Of a stretch of DNA of 64,000 nt, positions 1 through 11,072 are shown piece by piece. The translations under genes were made by a program, and so were the position numbers. Below the pieces are notes generated by a model. The model was not told the DNA's origin. It ran no database searches and was given only the letters and a program-made list of their open reading frames with translations. Position 1 is the first letter of the stretch. Each line of letters begins with the position of its first letter. The stretch spans positions 3,609,501-3,673,500 of the forward strand of contig CANTUR010000009.1 of NCBI GenBank assembly GCA_947683625.1, given 5' to 3'. Source of the DNA: Mallotus nudiflorus (taxonomy: Eukaryota > Streptophyta > Magnoliopsida > Malpighiales > Euphorbiaceae).

Positions 1-2849
1 GCAATCTCAACTGCCTTCATTACTGCTCAAAATTTTGCTAAAAAAAGCAAAGGTTGAGGAAATATTAAAAGCCAAAGAGCCTCTGGGCAAACCCCTTGAA
101 GTGAAAAATATTCCACTTGAACTAGCAGTGCCCGAAGAGCTGAGAGCAGACCCATCCATATTTGCTTTAATCCACTCAAAGGGAGGTGGATTCCACGTTA
201 TTGAAATGATTGTTGGAGCTACTTTCAAAATTCCTCCAATTTGAAAAGATTAAAGAGTGTAAAATTCATCAATAGAGTTGGACATTTTTCCTAAATTGAA
301 AAATTCAGCTTGATTAATCGTGGTCTAAAGTAAACTCAGAGTCCAATAAATATTAGGAACCTCCTGGTAAAAAATAGTTGCATTTCGAACCTTCCTTATC
401 ACCCAAATCCCATTAATAATGGTTGAATTCCACAAAACCGCCAATTGAGAACTAAAAAAATGATGCATAGCATCAACAATTAGCACCAATAAGGAATTAG
501 AATGACTAATTCGCTTACCAAACAAACTTGAAAATGCTTGCCAAATGAAAGTGGTAAAGCGATAATTAGTAAACAAATGATCTCCTTCTTCAACATGATC
601 AGCACATGACACACATCTAGAAGGAAAACAAATACCTTTCTTCCTAAGATTATCTTCAGTAGGAAGATACCTTAAGATTGTCCTTTAATAAATTATAGAA
701 CGAGAAGGAGGTAAAAACTCCTTCCAAAAATTGTACATTTGTTTAATAGAATGCACCCCATCAAGAGCTCTAGCTAGACACAAGAATCACGATCATCATT
801 AATTGCTGAGATAACATTAATATTAGATTTCACAACTACATCAGAAATGTGGTCAAGAGTCCAATGATCATCATGAAGAAAAAATGAAATAAGGTTAATT
901 AAACATATTTGAACTCTATTATCCAACTCAAGCTAATTAGCAACTGTGGGAAAAATCCACTCATCAGTAAAAAAAATTAAGAGTACTCAGAGAACTAATA
1001 AACCAGTTTATGTTCAATTTGAGAGAAGAGTAAGAGAGTTTAATAGAAGACTAAACTGCAGATTGAAAATAAACATCTTTAGGAATGCCTGAAGGATGAA
1101 GGAACCGGGTACAAAAAAATCAAAAGGGAACTCCTTTGAAGCAATCATCTTCTAAGAAAATTTACTAAGCATAACAATATTTAAAAGAATCAATCTCTTT
1201 AGCACAAGACCACCCTTTTTAAGAGGAAGACAAACAAGATTCCAAGGAACAGTGACTAATTTTCTCTCATTGGTAGACCCAGTCCAAAGAAAATTTTGCA
1301 TACATCATTTAATAGAGCGAATAAGAGACCGAGGCCATTTATAAATGGCAAATGAATGCAATACAGAACTAGTAATTATAGTCTAAATTAAAGTAAAATG
1401 GCCAGCCATAGATAAAGAGTTACTTTTCCATGTAGAAAATTTACTGATGATTTTATCAATAATGGGCTTCAACTATTTTGCTTTTGGAGCTCCTGCAAAA
1501 AGGGGGACACCCAGATAGATAAAAAGAAGACTGCCTTTTTGCATCCAAACAAGCTGCTGTATATTGAAAATTCTCCTTTCATTAATGCCAACTATAAAGA
1601 AACTCTCAAACTTAAACCAATTGACAATTTGGGTTGAAAGCTAACCATACATCTTGAAAACTGCATTTATGTTTCGAATATTCCTTATAGAAGCCTTTAT
1701 AAATAAAAGAATATTGCCAGCATATAGAAAATGAGTAGGAAATTAATAAGCTCTAGTATAGGACATAGGAATAATGTTTCCCTGATTATCTTGTAAAGTA
1801 AGATAATGGCTTAAAAAATCCTCTTCAAGATAAAAAAAGAAGGGGGAGACAAGGGATCCCCTTACAAAATCCTCTAGAAAAAGGAAAATAACCCTTTATG
1901 TGTCCATTAATAATAATAGAGAGCCTTGAAAAGGAAAAATGAACAACATTTAGTCTCTGAATTTCAAAGAGAATCCAAAAGCTTACAGGACATCCAAAAG
2001 AAAATTCCAATCAACTATGTCAAAAGCCTTTATAATATTAATTTTTAAGGCCATATTGCCACCAAACAAGTTTTATTGAGAATATTAACACCCTCTGAGG
2101 CATTAGCAATACACTAAAAATTTTTTTGATCCTTTATATACCCAAATTGGTTACAAGAAACAATCTTGGAAGTAATACTCGCTAGGTAGTCAGTAAGAAT
2201 CTTGGTAAAAATTTTAATACTAAAATTGCTCAACATAATAGGGTGGAATTGTTAAACCATAATTGCATCTACTACTTTATGAATTAAAATCATAAAGCTC
2301 GATAATTCTCAAAGTACCAAATCCTGTGATAAAGAAACTTTGAACAACATAATAAACTTCACCACTAAGAATATCCCAAAAACACTTATAAAAAAACCTA
2401 ATAAGCCATCAAGGCTTGGGGCACTATGAGGATCCATTATGAAAATAGTGTCCTTTATTTCAACAATAGAAGGGTAACGAACAAGACTCATATTATCATT
2501 CTTATTGACTGAAGTGGGCCCTACCATTTTAATAAAATTAACATCATAAACAACATTAGAATCAACTTGAAAAAGAGACTTATAAAAGTCTAGAACATGC
2601 TGCTCAATAGTTGATTTATCATTTGAGATAACCCCATCAATTTGAAGGTGATGAATAACATGGTTAGGCTTTTTTCGGGCAAAATGTTGATGGAAAAAAG
2701 AAGTATTATGGTCACTAGCTACTAACCATTTAATCCTACTCCTTTTTCTTTTTAAAAAATATCTCCTATTGTTTAAGAAGAAGATCCAAATCGGCATGGG
2801 CACCAATTTCTTGCCTATGAAGCTCTTCAGAAAAACCTTAAAGAGAAAT
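1..2849 (-). pseudogene. LINE ORF2 C-terminal part: reverse transcriptase, zf-RVT, RNase H
   Basis: The segment 2806-2309 gives an open stretch with the typical pre-RT region of plant L1 ORF2 (FFHQHFARKK, then SLFQVD). Around 2040-1960 the KAFD...VDWNFL motif of RT is readable, and near 1860 a GIPLSPLLF block, where GDPLSPLLF is usual. The catalytic YADD box reads YAGN at 1724-1713, so both catalytic aspartates are gone. At 612-325 a zf-RVT-like segment is open (CADHVEEGDHLFTNY...FIWQ). At 228-1 an RNase H start is seen (WIKANMDGSA...GIFF). Stops separate these blocks, so this is a pseudogene. The family assignment is secure; exact domain ends are approximate. Confidence 0.88.
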
Positions 2850-2854
2850 AGTAG

Positions 2855-4260
2855 TGTTGCGTTTTAAACCTGCAAGTGCATAGTTATGGTTGTAGTAGAT
2901 AGATATCGTTCCCTCAACGATTGTATATTGATTACTAACAATTTTTACCTATGATCTTAGCTAGTAAATTGAGCAATTTAACAAGGTTTAAAATTTAAAT
3001 AATAGAGACTTAATTAGAAGTAAAATCAAATGTTGTAAATACAGAGCCTAGGTTTACTTTCACTGTTCCAATCTAATCATAAACACATCATTAAGTAGAA
3101 ATCTTGAATTTAGTTAAGGGTAATTGCTCTAAAATACTTAAAATCTCTCTCAAGTTCAATTAAGCATATAAAGATTAAAATCTAACCTACTCTTATGATT
3201 AATAATTTTATCCAAGCTCATTAAGATTTTTAGTGTAATCTATTGTCGTGACTCCCTAAAGAGCTTGCCTACTCTTGTGATCGAGTGATCTAAGTTCTAA
3301 GTGTCTTAAGCTAATGAATTCCCCTAACTCTCATTGGTGAATTCATCCATAAACATGCAATCAAACAGGCCTGGAATGAAAACAAGATAATTATTATAAC
3401 ACAAAGAATTAACTAAAATTCAAATCAAATATAAAAACTTGTGTTCAAATCATATTATGGAATAGCTACTCCTAACCAAGATTCTAAAAGAAAACTTAGC
3501 CACACATGGCTATGGTGAAATCCATAAACATAATCAAGAAGACAAAAAGATGAAACAGAAAATAAAATAAGCTCTTAGTCTTTTCTCTTAGTCTTCTTTA
3601 ATTTTAGTCTAGCTGCCCCCTTTGATCTCTATGACCCTCTATTCTTTTGTCAAAAGGGTGTTTTATTCCTTTATATAATGTTAGGGTACGAAAAAGAATC
3701 CTCATTGATCTCTAACTTCTTCTTATTTTCAAAACAGGAAATTTTTCCCTTTATGATACGGTTTTGAGGCACGACTGTGCACTAATCCAAAGCGATATGC
3801 AAATTTACTCAGTATACTGCATGACTTCCAACGCGGGCAAGTTTATTAGTCGTGCATTATTCTGGATCAGAAATCTTCATTTATATGGCATGGTGATGCT
3901 GTGACATTGCTATGTTGATTATTCAATTGTAGTTGGCTTCTTCATGGCTCGGACATGACTTGGTGCATGGTTTCTCCTCATTTGCTTCTTCATCACACGA
4001 CATATGCATGCCATGCTACATCAAAAACTTTATACTTAGCTCAACTCCTTTTTTATTCATGGGGCCCACTAGACATGAAGGACAAAATCAATTAAAACTG
4101 AAATAAGATTTCTTAAATATACAATAAAGAATAAAATCCTAACTAAATATTAACTTATAAAAATCTCCTAATTAAACCCAAAAACTATTTAAATTACTTT
4201 ATTTCTTATTTAAAATTTATTAAAATTCAACTATAAGACACGTAAATAATAAATATATCA
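2855..4260 (-). mobile_element. Solo LTR (Tat/Athila-type Ty3/gypsy LTR), 1406 bp
   Basis: The block starts TG and ends CA on the plus strand and is flanked by identical 5-bp repeats, agtag at 2850-2854 and 4261-4265. It has no PBS, coding region or second LTR, so it is a solo LTR left by recombination. On the minus strand it ends with a 'TATACAATC...GGAACGATATC...CTTGCAGGTTT' pattern seen at the ends of Tat/Athila-type LTRs. It carries a TATA-like box (rc of 3670-3680). The same family, in the other orientation and split in two, occurs at 13476-14009 plus 23043-23922; the two copies are 1406 and about 1414 bp. It sits inside ORF2 of the minus-strand LINE, so it is the younger insertion. Confidence 0.88.
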
Positions 4261-4265
4261 AGTAG

Positions 4266-5178
4266 ACTGAATATCTTGCAAGGAAGAACTAGCTTGAGTG
4301 ATGTTAGCATCTAACCTCCCAAACACCACATGGTTCCAAATCATGAGCGCTAAATGTAAGCATTTCAACTTAAACCCTAATAGCTGCATCGGTGAGAAGT
4401 GTCAACAGGAATATTCCAATTGCTCATGATAAAATCTTGCACACTAAAATGGGTAACCCACATTGCTTGGAAACGGAAATGAGGAATCAGCAAATCAACC
4501 ATAGAACATCAAAGAAGCAATGTAGCGTGATCTGAGTAATGTCTTGGAAGAACCAAGCAAGAAATTTCAGACCAAAAATTAAAAAATGCCAAGTTGCCCA
4601 GTGCTCTATCTAATATGCTCTCCACTCGGCTGGCACCATGCCCTACCATTACACCAAGTGAAACTCACCCCACGAGAAGGAACATCCGACAAACCACAAA
4701 AATCCATAAAAGATCAGATTTCATGACATGGCCTTGAAGCTGGAGCTCGCCCCATTTTTTCATGAGCCCCGAAATAGCATTAAAGTCTCCCATTATGCAC
4801 CAACTAGAAACCGAAGCATTGTCAAGAGAAGAAAGATCTGACCATAAACTCATTCTTCTATTATGCCAAATGCTACCATAAATAAAAGACAACCTGTGCA
4901 AGGCGTTAGCAAAAGAAATATCCATAGAAAAATGCTAGTCATGACAAGGAAGAAAAGAAGGAGGTAATCCACATTTTTGTAAAACCTAGAGAGAATTAGA
5001 AGCAACCAAAATTAAATTCAGGCTATCCCAAAAAGAATAAGAAAAAGTCAAAAGCTACCATGGGTTCTGCCAAGCGAACATAGTCAGGAGAGTGTTGCCT
5101 GTAATAAGAATGAAGAGTGTGTTGGGTGTCAGCATTCCCCACACCTTGACAATTCCAGAAAATTAGCTTCATAAATTC
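4266..5178 (-). pseudogene. LINE ORF2 N-terminal part: endonuclease domain
   Basis: ORF2 appears to begin at about 5175 on the minus strand with the characteristic start MKLIFWNCQGVGN of the plant L1 endonuclease. Further along, 4925-4665 is open and contains the conserved WCIMGDFNAI block, where the aspartate and asparagine belong to the catalytic centre of the exonuclease-endonuclease-phosphatase fold. In active elements this enzyme nicks the target DNA to prime reverse transcription. Several stops interrupt the frame between and after these blocks, and the solo LTR at 2855-4260 separates it from the RT half. It is non-functional. Confidence 0.85.
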
Positions 5179-5199
5179 AATTTTTCTAGTTTCTTGGTT

Positions 5200-6660
5200 A
5201 CCCTTTTTGAAAGAGCAACCTTATATTTCTCCTGCTTGATTGATTTTTTTCTTTTAACTGTAGTCCATTATTTTTCTTCCTCATCCACAGCATCAGCTCA
5301 AGACATACTAGCAGGAGTTTTGGAACCATCGAAAGGAAGATTATCAGTATCAGAATTTACATCAATCTACTGGCAATTATCGGTACCATCGATCAAAGTA
5401 TGAGGGTCATCCGTAACTGCAATATGTTGATTTACCTACTACTATATCAGTAATTAAATCTATAGTAAGATCTGAATCGCGATGGGCTGTCGCAGAAACA
5501 GATAGAAGCTATGGTCATCATTTGCACCATCATTCAAATTCGTAAGAGGGTCATCCCTAACTGCAATCTGATGACATTCCTAGACAGCAGCACCAATTAA
5601 ATCCATATAATCCCTACTAACAAGTTTGATTCATGAAAAGCTATCGTAGAAACAGATGGAAAAATATGCTAAACATCCAAAATCTTTTCTGGCACTATAA
5701 CTGAGTTATTATTAGCAAGAACCGAGGGCACCAAAACGCCATTACAATAAGAATCAGCAGACTATAAAACATCGTGCAGTTTATCAAAAGCATTTAATAT
5801 TAGAACTTCAATAGCTTTTGTCTTCTAGACCTTCATGGGTACTTCAGGTTTGTCTGTCTTAGTTTTCTCTATGATACGCTGCTTGTTACGTCTGCAATCT
5901 CATGGGGCATGTCCAATATTAGAACACATTATGCAAAAAGGAGGGTAAGATTTCATAGACCACATCTATGAAGAAACTTTTTCCAGTTTTTTCTAGTAGC
6001 AAGTTTTAAGGAAGATGCTTTGACAGATCAATATCCACTAAAACCCTTACATAATGTCCTAGCTCGCCATTGAGGGTTGCATTATCAATTCACAATGGCA
6101 CCCTAATTCCACTAGCAATGGAAGCCAATATCTTTGGGTGCTAATATTCCTAAGGTAACTTATAGAATTGAACCCAAAGCTGCGTATTCGTAGATTTTTT
6201 AGCAGTAGGATCGAAGTCAGGAACCCAGTGTTGTAACTGAAAAATCCTAGGCTTTAACATAATGGAACCACGTCCTCAATCAAAATTCTTATCCTTTTCG
6301 GAGTCCAAGATGAAATGATACAAGCCGCGTCCTATAGAAATTAATTTTCAGCTTAAGGAGAGACCCCAAACCGAAGACAATTTTGTTTTTAGGTCAACTA
6401 TCTTCTATGGAGTCTTGCCCTTTGAGAGATCAATTCTAGCTATCAACACATGTTTGCATATTGTGATCTGCTGCTGATAAACTTTTTGATTAATTTGGAT
6501 TACAATGTATCCTCCTTTATTCGATGTAGAATTACCATTAGAAGAAAGTATGGAAGGAGGGCCCTTAACTGCCTGTGCATAAGACGACTTCGGTTGAGGA
6601 ATAGGAATTGGAGCAAATAATTCACTATGACTGAGATCATCCATTGGCGATGATAATTAA
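5200..6660 (-). pseudogene. LINE ORF1 (RNA-binding, CCHC zinc-knuckle protein)
   Basis: The frame starting at 6644 reads MDDLSHSELFAPIP and continues through SSYAQAVKG and a VIQINQKVYQQQ block, all typical of the N-terminal DUF4283-like region of plant LINE ORF1 proteins. Further along (about 5955-5890, minus strand) a CCHC zinc knuckle is readable (CIMCSNIGHAP, stop, DC), with a stop codon inside the knuckle. Such proteins bind the LINE RNA. The region between is broken by stops and frameshifts, so this is a pseudogene. Upstream (6712-6660) is a leader containing an AAACCCTAG motif near 6715-6723. Confidence 0.8.
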
Positions 6661-6749
6661 GGCAGATCGACGGCAGTGCCCGGTGGTGGCTGCTCGGAAA
6701 AGAAACCCTCAAGGAACTAGGGTTTTCCCCTCTCGTCTATCAATTTTTC

Positions 6750-6815
6750 CATTAAATAACATATCCTGTCAACTACAGGTCTTAATTTGATTGCTGTCTA
6801 AATTAATTAACTATT
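6750..6815 (+). repeat. Scrap of the lectin-kinase upstream repeat
   Basis: The stretch with 'AACATATCCTGTCAACTACA' followed by 'GGTCTTAATTTGATTGCTG' closely matches 28188-28252 and partly 46160-46205, which lie upstream of the lectin-kinase genes. It suggests the receptor-kinase array once extended leftwards to here, before the LINE at 1-6749 landed next to it. Confidence 0.6.
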
Positions 6816-8855
6816 CCAAGAATCAAAACTAAAATTAAGGCAAACTGCAAGAAGAGAAAGTGATGAATCCTTGGAGTAAACCTAAAAAGAAAAGAGACAA
6901 AACGTTACAAGGGGAATTCATCAATCAAATCATCACTAGACTCCACAGTTTTTTTTCCAGCAATTTTTAACTTGTTCATGTAATTGTCAATGAATTGGAA
7001 CAATAAGATATGGTCTTCCTTTTTTTTTTGGGAACATAATAAGAGATGGTTGAAATTTGGACCACACATTACATAATACATGGAATTTTTTCTAAATAAC
7101 CAGAAGCATCACAATCTTAATAAATGTACCATTCTGTCTCTATAAAGCAAAGAAATAAGCAGAAGCATCACAATCTTTAATCTATAAGAAGTATTTTGTG
7201 TTTGTTATTTTCTAAATGGAATTTTTTCTTTTTGAACTCAACTAAATTGCCTTGATTCATGCAAAAGTTTGGAAATGTTTATTTATTATTATTATTTTTT
7301 AACTTAAGTTTGGAAATGTTAAGAGCTAAAATGTGGGTTTTAGTTTTCACCTTTATTATCTAACACCAAACCAACATTTCACCATCCTTACTACATATAA
7401 GTTGGCGTTCTGATTTTTAGGGATTTCACTTTAATTGTGAAATGTTTATATGTTTGGATTACATAAATGAATATATTTTTATAAAATTATTATAATTTTA
7501 TGAAAGAGTATGTTCTATTTTCTGATTAAAATGTGTATGTATTTTGTATAATCATAAAAAAAAAATACATTTACACTAAGTGCAGTATGGTGTCTTCTAT
7601 TCATGAAAATTGAGTGTGTTGATCCTTCAAAATTCCACATCTATTGTGTAGTGGAAAATTCTACTAAATTTTATTTTATTCTAAATAAATAATTTAAAAT
7701 ACTTTAATTTATTCTACTAAAATAAAATTTAGTAAAATTTAGCTTAAGTTTTTATTTTTATAATATTAGATACAATTTTTGTTAACCAATAAATTACAAT
7801 TATATAATTTATATTTAATTTTTATAAGAGTATTTGACATTTAATAGTATTTTTTTGTAATCTTTATATTAAAAATAAAATATAAATAATTAAATTATAA
7901 TATAGTTGATGAAAATTTTCAGAACTATATTTATTAAAGTGGTTATAAAAGTATAAAGGTTTAGTGTGAAAAAAAATAAAAGTACGATAACTCAATTTAT
8001 ACAAATAAAATTGGAGGCAGTAAATTGAGAAAACAATAAAAGTGTAGGGAACAAAATATGATCTGTTCCATATTATTAAAATAACAATTAGATAAACATG
8101 ATATATTCTTTTTTTTTTTAAATATTTCTTCTACTTCTAGAGAACATATCACCAACTTAAGTGGTTTACTTTGAAATTAAATGTTTAAAACATACCTTAA
8201 TTAATAAATACCTAAATTATGTGCAAATCATTCAATGATTTGATGTACATATTAAAAAATATTTTGGATATCAACAACAATTTTTCTTCAAAAATAATAA
8301 TAATTATTTAAAATATCATGGTTTTGTTAAATTAATCTAAAATTTAAAAATAAATATACATTATTTTTTTTTATCAATAAGCAACTAGAGAAAATCAAAT
8401 ATATAATAATTAAAAATAGTTCAAACTTTGGGAAAAGTAAGAATAAAAATAACACCAGCTGTTACATTTCTTAAAATTTTAATCCATTTATTTTTGTACT
8501 CTAACCTGAAGGCTACCAATAATAACTTAGTCACTTGAACAATAAAAAATGTTAGAGGTAGTTTTTATTTGATTTTGGAAATAAAAGAGCTTATATGGAG
8601 TTATGAAGGTGATGGTTTCTAAAGGGACAAATCCATAACATAAGTTTAGTGGTACAAATTTACATATAAAATCAAATAATATAAAAATTATTTTAAAATT
8701 AAAATAAAATTTATGTATGGAAGTAGTACATAAATAAATTTCAAATGAGATAAAAATACTCCATTATCTCTAATATAAATTCTTATGGGTGTTAATTTTA
8801 AAAAACAATTACACTTAACTTTTAAGAAAAAAGAAGAAAAAAATAAGTTGGATCC
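6816..8855. other. AT-rich spacer without recognisable gene
   Basis: About 2 kb of strongly AT-rich DNA with homopolymer A and T runs and many short direct repeats. No coding region with recognisable similarity and no clear terminal repeats are visible. The short open frames here have amino-acid compositions expected of random AT-rich DNA. The right end is the 5' target-duplication copy of the plus-strand LINE (8856-8870). Confidence 0.6.
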
Positions 8856-8919
8856 AACGATAATTATTACAAGCTCAGTTATTCCATTGATGATCATCGA
8901 AATTCCTTTCTCCGACGAT

Positions 8920-11060
8920 CCAACAGAACTCCATCACCCAGAAAAGGACGAGTCATTTATTTTCGAAATTTCACTCATGACTGGACAGCTGAAAATCTGT
9001 GGAACCTTGTCGCTAAACGCTGGAAGATTGAAGAGGTGCTAATTCCGGTTAAAGCTTCTCGGTGAACAGTCAAGTTTGCCTTTCTGAAAATTTAGAACAT
9101 CGAAGACTGTCCAACGGTTCTCCATTTTATCAACACTGTTGCTATAGGACAAGCTCAAGGGAGAAGTCTCTCATTATAGCAAACCTTTAGCTGATAAGAA
9201 CTCTCTATCGGACAGTCGGCCAAAAGCCGATTCAGAACTCATGAAGTAAAATCTCAATGCATTCCTGACAAAGTCTTTAAGAAAAGGGATCATCGTTCAT
9301 ATGTTCAGGCCATTAAAGATGGTGGTAAGGTAGAGGTGACGGGGACTATTGCTGATGTCAGGCAATCTGTTGAAGATAATCAAAATGCTGTCAGGAGTTA
9401 CACTACTGAGAAGAACTTGGGCAAATTTTTAGGCACCGTTGATAATGGAGATTGGCTTGATCATTCTTGTGTTGGTATACTGAGAAGCACTTAGTTAGTC
9501 TTCTCTTTCCAAAACCTTATTCAATCCTTGTGTTTGCTACTAATTCAGGCTAGATGTATGGTGGTAAACAAGTCCTTTTAATCTTCCCATAAAAATCAGA
9601 TATGGAAGACTGCTGCTCTGTAGATTCTTTCTTATATGAATGGTTCGATAATTTACAAGATTTGGAACACTTCTCCTTTGGTTAATGAGTGCTTTGTTTG
9701 GGTTCAGTGCCATGACATTCCATTGAATCTTTGGTCACCATGCTTTTTTAAATGGATTGTCTCTCCGTTTGGTGAATTCCTCACTTCTGATATGAATACC
9801 CATCATCGATCTCGCTTTGATACAGCTCGGCTCCTTATTAGTAGTTCAGTTTTGGAGTGTATTAACACACTTCTAGTGGTGGAACAAGATTCAAAGCAAT
9901 TTTGCATTTTATTAAGTTAAGAATTTTGTTCGGAATTCTTCTTTTGGACAAGTTCAAGTTCACATGCATCTCCCTCATCGAGTTGTAGTGATATTTCCTC
10001 TAATGTTGCTGCTAAAGATGTTTTTTTCTCATGACTCCAAACAAGTGGCTGTTAATCATTGCAATGAATTTTCCGACGATGATTCTGCTGAGAACATGCA
10101 TGATTCCGATGAACATCATGATTTGGGTTTGGCCTTGATCATTAACGATGGAGATGATGACCGGAATTCATTGTCCGGCGGTGAACAGCTAGCAACGTTT
10201 ATAGCTATCCAAGACGTGCTTCCGGATTCAAATTTTTCAGTTGACCCTACCTTTCCCATCTCATCAAGTGAACCCAACAACCTTGGCCCTATTTGTCAAT
10301 CTTTTACTCGTATCTTTTGTTTCTTGGAGCCCGCAACTTCTTTAACTTCAAATTTTTCTTTGTTTCCTTTTTTGAACTTTATTTTCTTTCACCCCGACAT
10401 TCTTGGAGCCAATGCTACCACTCCTTTTAATCCAATCATGGCCTTGACTAGTTATTTTTGGACCTTGCAACTTTCTCAAACCTTTTCTTAACTCGTTCTT
10501 TTCCTCTTATCCCTTTTAATCAGACCTTTACTTTCCCTCTTTTGGATTGGCACACCAATTTTAACTAAACTTTTGATCCTACTCACTCTCCCGTGGTTTC
10601 GCAGGAATTTTCTAAACCTTCTATTTTGCCCAAACCTTGCAAATTTAAACATCTTCCCATTAAAGCCCACAAATCTATATCTCTTAATTCCACATGTGTC
10701 CTTCCAATCAAAACTAAAATAAGTTCTCGTCCTAAACAAAATTTTTTTCCCAAGCTTAGCTCTTATCTAATGGGGAAGCAAAATTCTTCTAGAGTGCAAT
10801 ATCAACCTCAAAGAAAGGAAATAGACAAAGTTCATGCTCGACCTGGACACCAGATGTTAGTGATATTTAGAGAGTGCATGATAGACTTAAGAAGCAAATA
10901 GTTGATATTCAAGAGGAGGCAAATGCTACTCTTTTACTGGGCAAAGGTTTGGGTTTTAAATTTGATAAGTCAGATAGTTCTGTTTAACAGGTTTTTGTAG
11001 AGATGATTTCTAATGATGCTAAAAAATAGGAGAGCCCATCCAAGCAAACTTACTTGTAAT
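8920..11060 (+). pseudogene. LINE ORF1 (RRM-like plus DUF4283-like), decayed
   Basis: From about 8935 a frame reads an RRM-like start (VIYFRNFTHDWTAENLW, then KIEEVLIPVKASR, stop) as found at the N-terminus of some plant LINE ORF1 proteins. At 9636-9920 an open stretch carries the VWVQCHDIPLNLW...FFKWIVSPFGEF block and RFDTARLLIS, which is the DUF4283-like region. 9964-10491 is an acidic and serine-rich stretch, and 10593-10901 a basic one, consistent with the poorly conserved C-terminal half. The original start is not clear because of frame changes near 8900. The protein would package the LINE RNA. It is broken by several stops. Confidence 0.75.
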
Positions 11061-11072
11061 TTTTTTTTTTTT

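Larger units (their letters stand above)
1..6749 (-). mobile_element. Decayed plant L1-type LINE with RNase H domain, 3' end outside window
   Basis: Read on the minus strand, this holds in order a 5' leader, an ORF1 with a zinc knuckle (about 6660-5200), an apurinic-like endonuclease (5178-4266), a reverse transcriptase (about 2850-1000), a zf-RVT zinc-binding region (about 640-325) and the start of an RNase H domain (228-1). This is the order of RNase H-bearing plant L1 elements. The RNase H runs off the left edge, so the poly-A tail and target duplication cannot be seen. The 5' end is placed near 6749 because DNA from 6750 matches the lectin-kinase upstream repeat at 28188-28252. A solo LTR at 2855-4260 interrupts ORF2. 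Many stops and frameshifts make it inactive. Confidence 0.9.

Noticed and set aside
35..244. Plus-strand open frame at the left edge
   Set aside because: It is the antisense of the RNase H domain of the minus-strand LINE, which has a clear family pattern on the other strand.
8688..9042. Frames at the 5' end of the plus-strand LINE
   Set aside because: The minus-strand frame is chance; the plus-strand frame begins outside the element and runs in the wrong frame through ORF1.
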